A DNA stretch of 64,000 nt, from contig OZ037770.1 of NCBI GenBank assembly GCA_964035545.1, positions 11,272,463-11,336,462 on the forward strand, read 5' to 3'. The first letter of the stretch is position 1; every line of letters begins with the position of its first letter. This DNA is from Bugula neritina. Its lineage: Eukaryota; Bryozoa; Gymnolaemata; Cheilostomatida; Bugulidae. The notes under the pieces are model-generated. The model was not told where the DNA came from, ran no database searches, and saw only the letters and a program-made list of their open reading frames with translations. The position numbers and the translations under genes were made by a program. This document shows positions 49,586-61,766 of this stretch, piece by piece.

Positions 49586-49967
49586 AAACAGCAGAAATGG
49601 TACTCAGAATACCATACCACAAGAACCTGCACAAACATGCGGAAATGACGCAATGAACGTCATACCACAAGGACCCGCACTAAACAGCAGAAATGGTACT
49701 CAGAATACCATACCACAAGAACCTGCACACAAATGCGGAAATGACGCAATGAACGTCATGCCACAAGGACCCGCACAAAACAACAGAAATGGTACTCAGA
49801 ATACCATACCACAAGAACCTGCACAAAAATGCGGAAATGACGCAATGAACGTCATGCCACAAGGACCCGCAGAAAACAGCAGAAATGGTACTCAGAATAC
49901 CATGCCACAAGAACCTGCACAAATATGCGGAAATGAAGCAATGAACGTCATGCCACAAAGACCTGCA
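49584..49967 (+). repeat. 96-bp tandem repeat (4 copies), open in one frame
   Basis: Four copies at exact 96-bp spacing encode a 32-residue repeat containing RNGTQNT.PQEPA and CGND/EAMNV.PQ. The frame runs on to 50120 into DTDYACSLMANIPQSTK, which resembles the linker just before copia reverse transcriptase. This is probably a relic of the Pol linker amplified within the element. Confidence 0.8.
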
Positions 49968-50149
49968 CCAGATCTGGCAAAGGCCACTGACCAATCTGGA
50001 CCACAAAAATCAGAACAGAAACGAAAGTGTCCTACCTACCAACAGGACTATGACATAGAAGACACTGACTATGCTTGCTCACTGATGGCAAACATACCAC
50101 AGTCCACCAAGAAGCTGTAAATTCAACAGATAGAGAAACCTAGAAAAGA

Positions 50150-50928
50150 GCTAAGGACAAGAAAATGAACACCCAAAATAATTCAAAACCTGGTCTATCC
50201 AGCTGCTACCCCAAGACAGGACAGAGACTAAGGGCAGATGGATTTCACACACTCAAACAGGGAAAAACCATATAAAACTAGATATGTAGCAAAAGGATAC
50301 TGACAAATACAATGAGTTGACTATGATGAAACGTACAGTCCAACCACCAGATTCACATCGATCAGATTGCTGTTACAGAAAGCAGCAAAATGAAAACAAG
50401 AAGATACATCAACTAGATGTTGAAGAGGCGTACCTAAACACGCCAATCATTAAGGAAACCTACCTACAACAGCCTGAAGAGTACGAAGAAACCAGCAACC
50501 AAGGGAAGCTTTCTTGGCGTACCAACAGATCCATATATAGGGCCTCAAACAAAGCAGACGCTATTGGCACCAAACATTTACCACTTTCCTCAAGGAACAA
50601 GGCTTCACACCTGGTGCCGGAGACCCTTGTCTATACTCAAAACAGGACCTTTCAGACCTTGTGCAAAACATTCAAGATAAAACAGAATAACCCTAACACA
50701 GTTTTCACCAACAACCTTGGAGCCATTGCCCTCACTAAGGGACAACCATACTTACATAAGAGGAGCAAACACATTGACATTAGATTCCACATTGTCAGAG
50801 AGCAAACCACCATAGTATACCAACACATCAGAGGAGCTGAGAACCCTGCCAATGTCATGACTAAGAGCTTGCCTAAAACCAATCACAGAATTGCCCTGGA
50901 GCTACTAGCCATCAAATCACATGCTTGA
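50150..50928 (+). pseudogene. Broken copia reverse transcriptase and RNase H remnants
   Basis: Near 50265-50390 the fingers region is recognisable (KTRYVAKGY, VDYDETYSP) but has in-frame stops. From 50400, in another frame, QLDVEEAYLN and ETYLQQPEEY match the next RT block. A DPCLY-type motif follows near 50620. The sequence then jumps to the end of RNase H (RSKHIDIRFHIVRE, ENPANVMTKSLPK), which ends at TGA 50926-50928. The block with the YxDD catalytic residues is missing, so no active enzyme can be made. Confidence 0.88.
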
Positions 50929-50935
50929 GGGGGCG

Positions 50936-51208
50936 TGTTGAGAAACAATCATGCGATCCTATCGCTAATCACATTCATAACAATCACGTGACAATGTACT
51001 AACTAATTGCTGTACTAGAATCGCTGTATACTTGTTTACCCCTTCTTTTCCGTTCTGTTATACAAAAACCATCGTCATGATTTTGATTCAAATAAATATT
51101 TTATTACCAAATAATTAAATCAGTCAGTCAGTTTGCTCGATAAGTTAAATCAGCAATCAATATCGTATTTCATAATAAATACTTTACATGATGGCAACAC
51201 ATTCAACA
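50936..51208 (+). repeat. 3' LTR (273 bp)
   Basis: Same length as the 5' LTR with one visible difference (CTTCTCTTCC versus CTTCTTTTCC). Preceded by GAGGGGGCG and followed by the ATACC duplication. Confidence 0.95.
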
Positions 51209-51213
51209 ATACC

Positions 51214-52998
51214 ATCACTTGCATAAACATTTACTAATTACTATAGGAACTCTTATCACTTTTCACTTTGTTTTTGTAGTTGTAGTACTACTAGTACAAA
51301 CTACAAATCAATATGAATATGAGATGTTTGTGAACACTCACACTGAATTATAGTTACAATGGCAATGAATAACTGGAAGATAAATATTTCATCACTAATG
51401 TCTAATCACTGTGTTTCCTGCTACTACTTTTTGACAAATTTAAGATACTTTTACAGTTATGGTTATACCAATACTTAGTACCACTAACTTAGTAGTAGTA
51501 AGTATTAGTATAATACTAATAGTAATAGTAACACCAATACTAATACTAATAGTAATAGTAATATATATTAAAACTATTTATAATTTATTTTAACAATTGC
51601 TTGCTAATTAATTCTAGTAACAACTTGCTTGCAACTCTTCAAATCAGTAGTTGCAGTTATAAGTTAATAATATGATAATCATACTCATAGTGTTCAGTTG
51701 CTGTCTTGGGCTTTTGTGATTGTTAAATATACCTAATATATGTTTCGTTTTTGATTAACTTTTTTATAATAGTAAAGTTAAAGTATTTGATAAAAAATGT
51801 TCAAGAGTGTATTATTTTTAATTTTCATGGGACAGTTATTGTAGGTATTATGTGTATTTTTCAATCTACATGAGCTGATAACTGGTAACAGATAACTGAT
51901 AACTGGTAAATAATTCAAACTCAACAAAATGTAGCAGAAAGTAGTCAATAAAAATATTGTTTTTACACAGTTTCATCTTCACTACTACTTTTAAGAATAA
52001 TAATATAATTTTCTAGTCAGAATATATATGTGTGTATGTGAATTATTTGACACAGTGACAGTTTTCAATTGCAGCAATAAACGGGCATTTAATTTGTTTC
52101 CAGAAACTAAAAAACCTGGACAGTCGAATAAAAATTCACAAAAGTGCCAAATAAATTTTTTACAAACGTCAAATTAAGCAGCAAATTAAGAAAATGTAAT
52201 TAATTTATAAGAGTGCTAATAGTTTATGTGTGGGAACCTGTCCATGCAAAATATTTCATTTTATGAAACATTTACATGAACATCTACATTCTATACGACT
52301 AAGACTTGTTGAGCTTATGTCAGATATTCTAAGAATCATGCTGCATTTGCTGTGTTTACAGTCATAATATTGTAAATTTTAGTAATGATTGAAACAGATG
52401 AATAGATTCTTTATAAAAAATGCAAATTCATCTGTTTTTCGGTAGAATTGTGAAAAATAGATTTATGATATTTTGTTTTACATAGTTTCTTCACACTCTG
52501 AAATTGTCATTGTATGTTGTTTAGTCTTGGCATAAATAAGTAAACAACTCTAAATGTAGATTGTTGATACCAGCATAAATGTTTAGTGTCCCATCAAATG
52601 TCCAAAGTTAATTTCCAAACAAACGCCTAATGGTTAAATATTTTTAATTGCATTGTGTTGTAAATAGCGTTTAGGACTCATTGCTTTGAACTGGGTTTTC
52701 TCTCCTAACATGTTGAGTATTTCCATGTCATAGCTCAATAACAACGATTTTCGATCAGTTGACAGTTAGCTAATGTTCAGTAGATTTTAAACAAAGTGCT
52801 ACGTGTTATGAAATAGGCAAATTAAATGGGCGTGTCATGCATTTAATAATCTTATCTACACAAAGTTATTCATCTGTCAAGTGATATTCACGTGGCTCCA
52901 AGTCTTAAATACAGAAACTTATAAAAGGGTATTTCTAGTCATTTTACTATCACTCAATGTTTTATTAGGTAGAAGGTGAGCAGCATAGTTGTTTAACA
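51214..52998. other. Intergenic DNA upstream of HRG-1
   Basis: A+T-rich; 51480-51570 holds AGTA/ACTAATA short repeats. No coding sequence seen. The HRG-1 promoter presumably lies near 52.9 kb. Confidence 0.6.
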
Positions 52999-54795
52999 AT
53001 GGTGGATAGAAAACGCAAAATCAAGTTTATCTTCAAGCTGGTGGGCGCCATAACAGGAGCCTGTGTGGGAATCAGTGCAGGGGCTGCATTTAAAGCTGGT
53101 TTGAATAATATAGATGCCAGTATATTTGGTTATATATCCGGTAAGATGTGTTTATTTATATATATAACTATTCTCAAATAAATATCCAGAATCTATAATA
53201 TTTGCTCATAGAGTGAATAATTTACTCAAACGTTACTTACAATATGCTAAATATCATTTTCACAAACTTTTCCTGTAGCTGTTAACATCATATGTTAATT
53301 AGATTGGAAGTTCTTCTAAGCCAGCTGAATAATTCAACGATGCGCTTGTGAATGTTTTTATCACCAATTCAGACATAGTCTGTAATCTAACAGTCACTCT
53401 GTTATATGCATAGCCTGTGGCCCACAAGCAATTTTGGCAACTTTGATTTGGCTTAATATTTTATTCATGTTTTTTTGTTTGGAATGTCTGAGATTTTAAA
53501 TACCAGAAATGTGTTGAAGGATAGAGAACTTTCCTAATTACCAAAATTATGCATTATGGACCTCTATCATAAACAAACTTTGATTTTTGAGTGGCTAGTA
53601 GAATAAAATTAAGTATGCCGCAGCCTTAACTCTTATTTCGTGATTTTAAGTTGATTTGTTTGCTCAGTGTGATAAACACTACTTACTCTCCGCAATGACC
53701 CGGGGTTATAAGGGCAATTGTTACCATTCATATATACTTATCTAGTTCATACCATCACCTGGACGTTATTTCCTATTAGCTGTCTATTTTAGTTGTGTCG
53801 CTGTGATAACTGCTCCTGACCGCTACTATTTCTGCCCACACTTACCAGCTACTTACAGTGTATATGTATTTTCAGGTGCATTTGCTATAGTGACTGCTAT
53901 AATGCACATACATTATGCAAAGGGGCGGTTTACTTACGACAATAGTCATCTCCTGAAGTTATTGATGTACATTGGGTGCTTTGTACAACTTGCGGGATTT
54001 GTCTCCTTTGTTGTCTATTTAGTCCTTGGCTGTCTCTATCAAACAGGTAATTAACATGGAGCTAATTTCTAACCGCCACCTAGTCATTGACGAATGCAGC
54101 AGTCTAAACTCATTTAGGTGCAGTAGTGGAGAAATTTAGATAGCCTAAGCTCTTTAATTTTATTAAGTTTTGGTGTTGGGTGCAGGTTGAAATTCTTGAG
54201 AGAACATAACTTTTTTTGCTACATTTTTAATGTAGAACCCAGGCTTTTCTCAGTTTCTCCATTACTGCACCCACCTCTCTAAACTGGTGTTAAATACAAT
54301 ATTGTATTATAAACGAACTTCAGCTGAATTTAATAAAAATTAATAACTTATATTATTTTTCAAATTTTTTGGTAATTTTTTTTTCATTGATATGTTTATT
54401 TAAATTATCGGTTTATAAGTAAATAACATGGTTGAGAATGATGAGAGTTTTATAACTGTGAAGTGGAGCAGATGTGCTTTATATATAACTTTGAAACCAA
54501 AATTAAAACTCTTTAATAAATAAACGCATCATACATTTGCAACCTTAGGCAATAAAAACCTGATGAATCCCTGCATGGAATTATAGAATCCGAAAATGTG
54601 GTATTTGAAAAGACATTTTTTTATTTTTCAGACAAGTTTATAGTGGTGGGTCGAAGTTACTTTCTCACGTGTGTTTGGTGCTTCATGACCTGGAAGTGGG
54701 GATTTTTCCTCTTCTTACACGCCCGAACCTATTACAAAGAAATAATGAAAGCCGCAGAAGATGGTTACCACGATCCAATAAACGAGGAATCATAA
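52999..54795 (+). CDS. SLC48A1: Heme transporter HRG-1 / SLC48A1 (3 exons)
   Basis: HRG-1 proteins are four-helix permeases that move heme out of endolysosomes or across the plasma membrane. Exons 52999-53140, 53876-54046 and 54632-54795 join in phase to 158 residues (human 146). TM1 is GAITGACVGISAGAAF, TM2 GAFAIVTAIMHIHY, TM3 GCFVQLAGFVSFVVYLVLG, and TM4 VWCFMTWKWGFFLFLHA, aligning with human VWSFISFKWAFLLSLYA. H58 in TM2 sits at the conserved heme-ligand histidine position. HART-Y at 134-138 corresponds to the C-terminal FARKY-type motif (YAHRY in human). The tail is short and acidic. Assignment rests on remembered family sequence and four-TM layout, both strong. Confidence 0.9.
54112..54276 (-). 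mobile_element. MITE family A, full-length copy in an HRG-1 intron
   Basis: TTTAGGTGCAGTAGTGGAGA at one end and TTCTCCATTACTGCACCCAC at the other are inverted repeats. The interior is the complement of the other copies. Confidence 0.82.
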
Positions 54796-55335
54796 ACCAT
54801 ATTGGCCTACAGTTTAGATATTGCATAATTTTCTATGCTTTGATATTTACAAAAAGTTCTTTCTCATGTGTTCAAAGCTTACTCTTTAGTTAGTAAGGTT
54901 TCTTCACAGGAAGCTAATAATTTTATACAAGTCATGTGAATGTCTGACTGTCACATGTTTACTATTGCGAAATTTTGTTGCAATATGACAGCTTTAGTCA
55001 CTGGCATGTATTTATTATTACATTATATATTCAGCTGTTGCAGATTAATTAGTATACATCACGTGATCACTGTTTACAATTTCAATACGTCTGCAACTGC
55101 GATGATTATTTGCAAACCACAGCTGATATAATCATGTTTACACCCAGAGCTGGAAGATTTATTAGAAAGTATGAAATAACTTTACTCATTGCCTGGATAC
55201 TTCAACAAATTCGTTTACCGTTTTATTATCTGCTGCCCATTCTGTATAATAGTGATGATATACTTTCTTTTACCTGATTGATGAAACTTAAATGCATATT
55301 ATTTATATATAAATGTTTTTATAACTTTTGTAAAA

Positions 55336-55341
55336 AATAAA
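55336..55341 (+). terminator. Poly(A) signal for HRG-1
   Basis: AATAAA about 540 bp after the stop codon; no closer canonical hexamer is obvious. Confidence 0.45.
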
Positions 55342-57354
55342 TTATATGCAATTATACCAATTGTATGCTGGGATATGATTTACAATAGCTTTACATAATC
55401 ACAGTGATAAAGGTTTAAACTCAGCCAAATTAGATGTTACTAGTAAAACTTAGCTGTGACAGTCCCCTTTAGGTTTACTTAGTTTACAATAGTTTCCGGC
55501 AAATGTTAGCCTGTCCTTTTATAATCTTCATTGCTAAAAATTATATACATATACATATTTTTGGAGAATTGAACTGCAATTTATAGTAACAGTTGAGAAG
55601 ATAACTCTCTGTTGCAATGATGTAATACTGTGTTGATGAGTACTGCTTGCTAAGGTGCTTACTAATGTCTTGCATTAATCCTAAAAATAGTTTGATGAAG
55701 CAATCTTTTATTTGCAAAAAACGCTTTGATCTGTGTGCAAAAAAACACTATTTCCTTCACTAGATGATTATTGATAATCCCACAATTTAGGTACATCACT
55801 AGTGCCCTATAGTATCCCAAGAGTGCTGTAAAAACACCCTGTAATGGTGACTTCAACTAATTTAGTCTATAATAGAATCTAGATCCGTGTTTCTAATTTT
55901 ATAGAGTCACGACTTTTACAACAAGATTTATTGCATTTTCCTAAAGTGAGAACATAACTCTCTATGTACATCCGTTGGAACTTTATTGTGGGTAAAAGAA
56001 ATGACTTTCAACTGTGATGGTCAGCTCAAACAAAATTATGACAGCACGTCATGACCCACAGTACAAGAAACAGCTGTGCCTGCTGATGTTTTAAGAAAGA
56101 AATATTTCTTTATATTTAGAAACTTGGCAGTTTTATCATTATATAATCCTAGTCTAGAAACCTTGGTTTATTCATATAATCTAATATAATGAAAAAGAAT
56201 ACACCACTAGTATTTTTATACCTGCTTTAGTAGAATATGATTACTTAATGAATAAAAAAATTTTAACATTTATTTCAATGTTTTGGCAAGCACTAACAAT
56301 TCTATTTTTTTTAAAGTAAACTATGATGAACTAAAACACCATTAAAAGCTGTGCACCAGTCATAAGTCATGGTATCTGCTGCAAATAATAAACTTTGTAA
56401 GCAACTGAAAGAGCAGTTAAAGAAGCAAATTATTTTGTTTTAAGAATTTATTGTACATCAAGCGCATGAGCTAAAACATAGGCAGACATTAAAATCATAA
56501 TAATTATATATTTGAAATAATAGTAGGATGATTTGGAGTTGTGTTCTCACAAGCTCTTCATGTTGATCATACGAATAATAAAATATTTGGAATATTATTA
56601 TGTTGCCAAATGTACTATTGACTAAATTGATTTGAAGCATGCCTATTTGGTGTATCTTGATCACTAGCTGTTTGAAAGGTGATATTTTTGTACAATGTAC
56701 TTGATGTCACCAGTGTTTACCCCTACCAGCTCTCAGTAGATGTAGTAACTATATACATATATAACTGCTAATATATATAACATATAATTACATATTAATA
56801 AACCAATATAACTAATAGTCTATCATTATAATATCCCTGCAATACATCAAAAAACTATTGCAGTATAAAGACATAAATTCTGTGAAAAATCGCCCCTCAA
56901 AGTCATATACAAAACTTTAACAGTTTTTAACTCTCTAAATCTATTTATATTACGAAGCTGTGCTTCACAATTGCTTTAAAGAGCCTGCTGAAAACATATT
57001 TAGATTTAGGCACTTTTTATAAGATTTTTCAACATGCAGTGAGTAAATAATTATTTATTTTGCTAATAACATATATACATATGCGTCGCATTTGCTGAAA
57101 TATTGAAAATTTTACTCTGTATAACAAGTCACAACAAGTTTTAAAAAATTATAAGACCCAACATCACCCAATTAGTCAAACGCCGACTACATTGATTTTT
57201 TATTCATTTACTAATAAAGCTATAAACATTTAAAGATTTATCAACTTAACTTAAATAGTGGAGCAAAGAGAAAGTTTAGTAGCTCAAGTGTCAAATGACT
57301 TTTTAAAAATTTTGACTTGAAATGGCAAATTGAAAAATTATTTTTTTGATACGT

Positions 57355-57408
57355 TTCAGATCTAGAAAGCAGGCTTTGTCCAATTTCTCAATTACAGCTA
57401 CTCCACAG
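57355..57408 (-). mobile_element. MITE family A remnant
   Basis: AGATCTAGAAAGCAGGCTTT then CAATTTCTCAATTACAG matches the head end in reverse orientation; the rest is lost. Confidence 0.45.
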
Positions 57409-58813
57409 AACTGGAATCTCAATAGTCTATAGAGAAATACAGCTTTAGTAGAAAACTAGCAACTGCGTGAGTCATACATTACAGGAAGTCTAGATTGTAT
57501 CATTGATCATTTTTGGCGTATAATATATGGCTGACATCTATAAACTGATCAGCGTTTTTAGTGCTCTGAAAAGATGTAAAGATCTCAGTGATCCCAAGTG
57601 AAAAAGTATGTAATTGATATGACAACTAACAAACAATGATTTCCAGTGTAGTGCCTTCTGTGATGATCAAATTGCAAACAATATTACCACATTTCAGATT
57701 ACCATTTATACACCTTATCAACCATGCATATCACTGCAGTAAGTCACATGATATACATGATGAATGATGGTTTGATATGCCATATGCTAGTAACTGACTG
57801 CATTTGATTACTTGTCTCAAATGGAGTGCCTTCTGCATGGTTAGTTGACATTTTAGCCCTTATATCTTTTACTATTCTGTGAATTGTGATGGTATCAAAG
57901 CCTACCTGTTTTTATTTCGAAAACATCATTTGCAAAAATACTTCAATTAATTATTACTATAGGAATTATATCACAGATCAAGTAATTGGTAAGGCAACTA
58001 ACCAATAATTATTTCCAATGTAATGCTCAAAATTACAAGCATAACTCATTAAAAGTTTCTATTTCATCTTATCAACCTTGCAGCGTTGACAGCTGCAAGC
58101 AGAACTCATAACTATGTGAAAAAATGTTGCTTAAGCAGTTGTCTGCTCTACTTGTATTTCTTGAAGACAAGTGCTGACTAAAAGTATAAATTAGGCTAAG
58201 CAAAAATATCTAATAAAGTTTTTCTGTTAGAAAGTTTGAAATATGTTTTGCTATTCTATAAACTGAGCAACATGCTTCCAGATAAATGGATCTTTTGGTA
58301 ACAGTTGGTGTGACAAATCTACCTAAATTCTGTGTTAGTAATTTAAATATGTCTAAGACTAATTATGGTTACACTAGAAGTGGTGTGAAAGTAGGGTTGG
58401 TGCTGATTGTAAACGTTTAAATAGTAAACTAATGCTTTTGAATTGCCTATCAAGTGTCTGTTGTTTCCTTTTGTGAAAACTAATACCATTGGACTGTGTT
58501 GAACCAGATTAGCGAATCACGAGTTAGACAGACTTGCTTATCAAGCACTGCTTCTAATATTTAGTCAGTATATAAGATAAGAAAGCTCTGCTAGTATCTT
58601 TCTATCAGTACCAGCATTTAGTCAATACAATGTTTAGTAATTTAGATTCCACTATGACTATTCAACTTTGAACCCTGTGAAGTAGTGGTAAGTACACAAC
58701 AGTTCTCTGCTGTATACAGGTGTCACCTTGGGGTTAATCCATAGTCTTACAATTATGCATACTTCTGCATATTATATTTTTGGAGGTGTATAATAGTAAT
58801 ACTAATAATGATA

Positions 58814-58868
58814 GGAGGTATAGGTACTGCATTGGAAAAAGCCTGTGTTCTAGGTGTGAAACGCCATA
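58814..58868 (+). mobile_element. MITE family A remnant
   Basis: Contains GGAGGTATAGGTACTGCATT and AAAGCCTGTGTTCTAG. The next bases diverge. Confidence 0.55.
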
Positions 58869-59047
58869 AACAAGTTAGGTATTAAATAAAGCACCATTAC
58901 TTTAAGGTTACAGCTACTACTGATTGTGGATGGACGTAGCTAAACATACAGGGGTTGCTTGCTGTAGTATTAGTAGCCACTGCGATGTGGATAAAAGTCA
59001 AAACTGAAATATTCAAAAACTAATATGTCTGAACTTTAGAAGAATGG

Positions 59048-59211
59048 AGGTAGTTGCAGTAATCATAACGGAGAAATTGAGAAAAGCCCGTGTTCTAGAT
59101 TAGAAATGAAACAAAAGAAGTTATGTTCCTGCGAGAGTTTTAATCTAAATTTTATTAAGAAATCTAAAACGCTTAGGGTATCTCAACTTCTCCACTACTG
59201 CTCCTAAATGA
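59048..59211 (+). mobile_element. MITE family A, full-length copy
   Basis: Head GGAGGTAGTTGCAGTAATCA and GGAGAAATTGAGAAAAGCCC, tail CAACTTCTCCACTACTGCTC. It has lost part of the CACCCCAAACC core. Confidence 0.8.
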
Positions 59212-59423
59212 GAATGGTGGTTGGCAAGTAGTGAGTATGGGATGGAATCAACTTCACTTAAGGAAACATTGTGTGGAACTACTAACTTAATCTCTTTAAT
59301 CAGTTGATGTGGGGATGTAGTATAAATCAAGACTCACTCCAAGTCTTAATTATAAGTTATCAATTATTATAAAGTGACATGACTATGTGGCATTGTAAAG
59401 ATAATTTTAGTGACTTCTGCTTT

Positions 59424-59570
59424 CATTTAGGAGTAATAGAGAGATTTTGGTCGCCTAAGCTCTTTAATTTTCTTTATAAATTTTGGTTTGGGGTGCATAA
59501 CTTCTTTTGCTATATTTTATATCTAGAACACAGGCTTTTCTCAATTTCTCCATTACTGCACCTATACCTC
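59424..59570 (-). mobile_element. MITE family A, full-length copy, inverted to its neighbour
   Basis: Head TCATTTAGGAGTAATAGAGA and tail TTCTCCATTACTGCACCTAT. It lies 212 bp from the oppositely oriented copy at 59048. Confidence 0.8.
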
Positions 59571-60780
59571 CCTGTTTTATGGTTAAATGCCAAAGCTGGG
59601 CTTAAGTCACTTGATTTGAGTACTTGAAATTCTTTACTTGAGTCAACTTGCACTGACTTGAATTACTGTGACTGACAAATCAGCTTCATGATATTCTCAC
59701 ATTTCCTTTACTATGCAGACAACCTAATATAAGAATTCTTCCTCATGACTGATGCTATTTGAAAAACTACCAATTATCTTTTATGGCTATACAGCATGTA
59801 TTAACATGTCAGCCTCTTTGTAATCAGCATGTTCCTTAATAGTAACCCTTTTCCTGTTTAGCATATTCAGTATTCATTGTATTACTTGATGGTAACCCTG
59901 CTTTAGAATGCTTGGAGACTCAACATTTTACAAACAAAAGCTGAAAACTTGCTGGTTGGCTGGTGTGTCTATACGCTGTGCTCCCATGCCATCGGCCATA
60001 TTGTGTTGTGATGTTAAGATGCAGCAGACATTCCAAAAAGAGGCTACGCAGACGCACACTGATATATCTGAGTGTAACATCATTGATCTCTTCAATTGTT
60101 GTCATCCTATTACTATGGAAGCTAGTAAGTTGCATTACCATAACCAACCAAGCTAACTAAATACTAGCAACTTGGACTAAAGATTTAGCTAATCATTGAC
60201 TGAATGCTAACATTGCTGATAGGGATGTGTCTATAGCAAAAACAGAGTACGTTGCCACAGTTACTGAGCTAAAAATGTGCATTTCAACACTTGGTTTGGA
60301 GTGAAAAGCGAGTAATGAACTGGAACATTTCTCAATTGATGAGATTCTATTTAAAAATGTTGTTTCTTCATAGACACCAACACTATTTGTTAACAACTGG
60401 CAAATATTCAGCTGATAAACTGTGATAAACGGTGAAGTGATTTAATGCTCATACACTCAAAAGTTACTATCGATCAACATACAATGGTGCAGTCACTCTT
60501 TTGTATGGTGGTTTTTATATTTTACAATTCTTCAATTGTTTAATTTTTTACAAGCAGTGTTGTAGTTTTATGCACTATTAAATGAGGTGTTTTTACATAC
60601 TCGAGTAGTTACTATGCATGTCAGGCTATGTGAAGAACCGAAATATTTGAAAGAAAGAACTGTATTGAGAGTATAATTACATGTAACAATGGAAGTCCTA
60701 GAGAAATTAGTAGAAGAGTATAATGCAGGAAACATTTGCACAAGATTAGCTTATCTAATTGACAGTTATCCTCTAACTAA

Positions 60781-60905
60781 GGCTGGGCGCCGAAAGGCGC
60801 TGTTAATATCCAAGAGGTTGGTCCTGATTGGCTAGTACAGAGTTCCGACGGTACTGCGGTGCCGCACGAAGTTGCGGCATCGCTAACGGAGTTGTAGGCC
60901 CTTGA
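60781..60905. other. GC-rich segment with consecutive hairpins (candidate structured RNA)
   Basis: In A+T-rich surroundings this segment forms GCGCC-GAAA-GGCGC (60787-60800, a GNRA-type loop), then CCAA.AGG/CCT.TTGG (60810-60831), then TCCG/CGGA (60844-60890) enclosing GCCGCA/TGCGGC (60861-60878). There is no tRNA or rRNA match and no long open frame. It may be a noncoding RNA or part of an unknown element. Confidence 0.45.
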
Positions 60906-60944
60906 AACCTTTAGGCCTCATAATATAATACAAGTACTTAGGTA

Positions 60945-60970
60945 GGGGGTACTAGGGGGTGGGGGGGGGG
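60945..60970 (+). repeat. G-tract, possible G-quadruplex
   Basis: Runs of 5, 5 and 10 G separated by TACTA and T can supply four G-triplets. Confidence 0.7.
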
Positions 60971-61712
60971 TTTACTTCCCACAGCCACTACAGTAGCTCA
61001 CATTTAAATGTTTTTTTTGCTGATGAGTTTGTAAGCTCTGAAATAAAACTTAAAAACAACAATTCACTGTCAAAGATTGAAGTCATGTTGAAAGCTTGGT
61101 CAGGGCAAAACCTAACGCATCGGCTTCATTTCTTATAAAAGAGTTTGGCAAAATGCCCTAAATACTTCTTTTGTAATCTATTACGCTTCATTAGTAATTG
61201 ATAAAGGAAATAATTATGATAAAATTTAGCAAGTTGTAGTTTTCTCTTATTTGTAGACTACACCCAGCCATGCTACTGGGGCATGTAAGGTCATGCACTG
61301 CATGTTGTGGTTAAAGAGATAGTTGGCATCTTTTGAAAACTTGATAGCCGTTTAGGTGCAATAAATGAAAATGTTATTCATGAAATAAAACTTCTGCATA
61401 TGTGATTAAACTTTAAAGCATATGGTTAGGTTACCTTTAAATGCCTGCATACTGATGATATAGAAAAGGTACTGTTATAGAGCTGTGTGTACGTTAGATA
61501 TTTAAGACTAATAAACCTACAGATGCTACTGTAGGTTTAGTGAACACATTTCAATTTTAGGCATGTGAGTTTGAAGTAACAGATATTTAATATGAGTGAA
61601 ATATGTGTGTATTTTGAATACGACACTTTTTTTCAATGCTAAAATATTAGATTTGTGTAACTTGCTTGGTATTCTAACAGAATTGCTGCATAACTTGCTG
61701 TTTAATAGCAAA

Positions 61713-61766
61713 TGAAGGTAGAAGCAATAGTGGAGAAATTAAAAAATTGCTATTTTCTAGGTCACA
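61713..61766 (+). mobile_element. MITE family A remnant
   Basis: GTAGAAGCAATAGTGGAGAA followed by CTATTTTCTAGGTCAC resembles the head end. Confidence 0.4.

Larger units (their letters stand above)
47679..51208 (+). mobile_element. Non-autonomous Ty1/copia-type LTR retrotransposon
   Basis: The element is 3530 bp, bounded by two 273-bp LTRs with TG...CA ends and a 5-bp target duplication. A copia-style primer-binding site follows the 5' LTR and a purine-rich GAGGGGG tract precedes the 3' LTR. The interior (2984 bp) has no gag or integrase. It holds a TCACTCACACTGTACAC repeat array (48.0-48.6 kb), a 1-kb CCGG/CACA minisatellite, a 96-bp tandem repeat and broken reverse transcriptase and RNase H remnants. 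The order RT then RNase H and the primer site place it in copia, not gypsy. By eye the LTRs differ at one base, so insertion was recent; proteins must have come from another element. Confidence 0.93.

Noticed and set aside
48568-49670. Frames of 261-361 codons on the minus strand and 322 codons on the plus strand
   Set aside because: They are produced by the stop-free CCGG/CACA minisatellite. The Cys/Val-rich or His/Thr/Gly-rich products have no domain and overlap each other.
53803-53875. Upstream extension of HRG-1 exon 2 as an alternative start
   Set aside because: The TTTTCAG acceptor at 53875 and exon 1 encoding TM1 give a complete four-helix protein; the extension reads intron.
59908-60160. 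Overlapping plus and minus frames of 65-82 codons
   Set aside because: No splice context, no recognisable domain, and similar open length on both strands.
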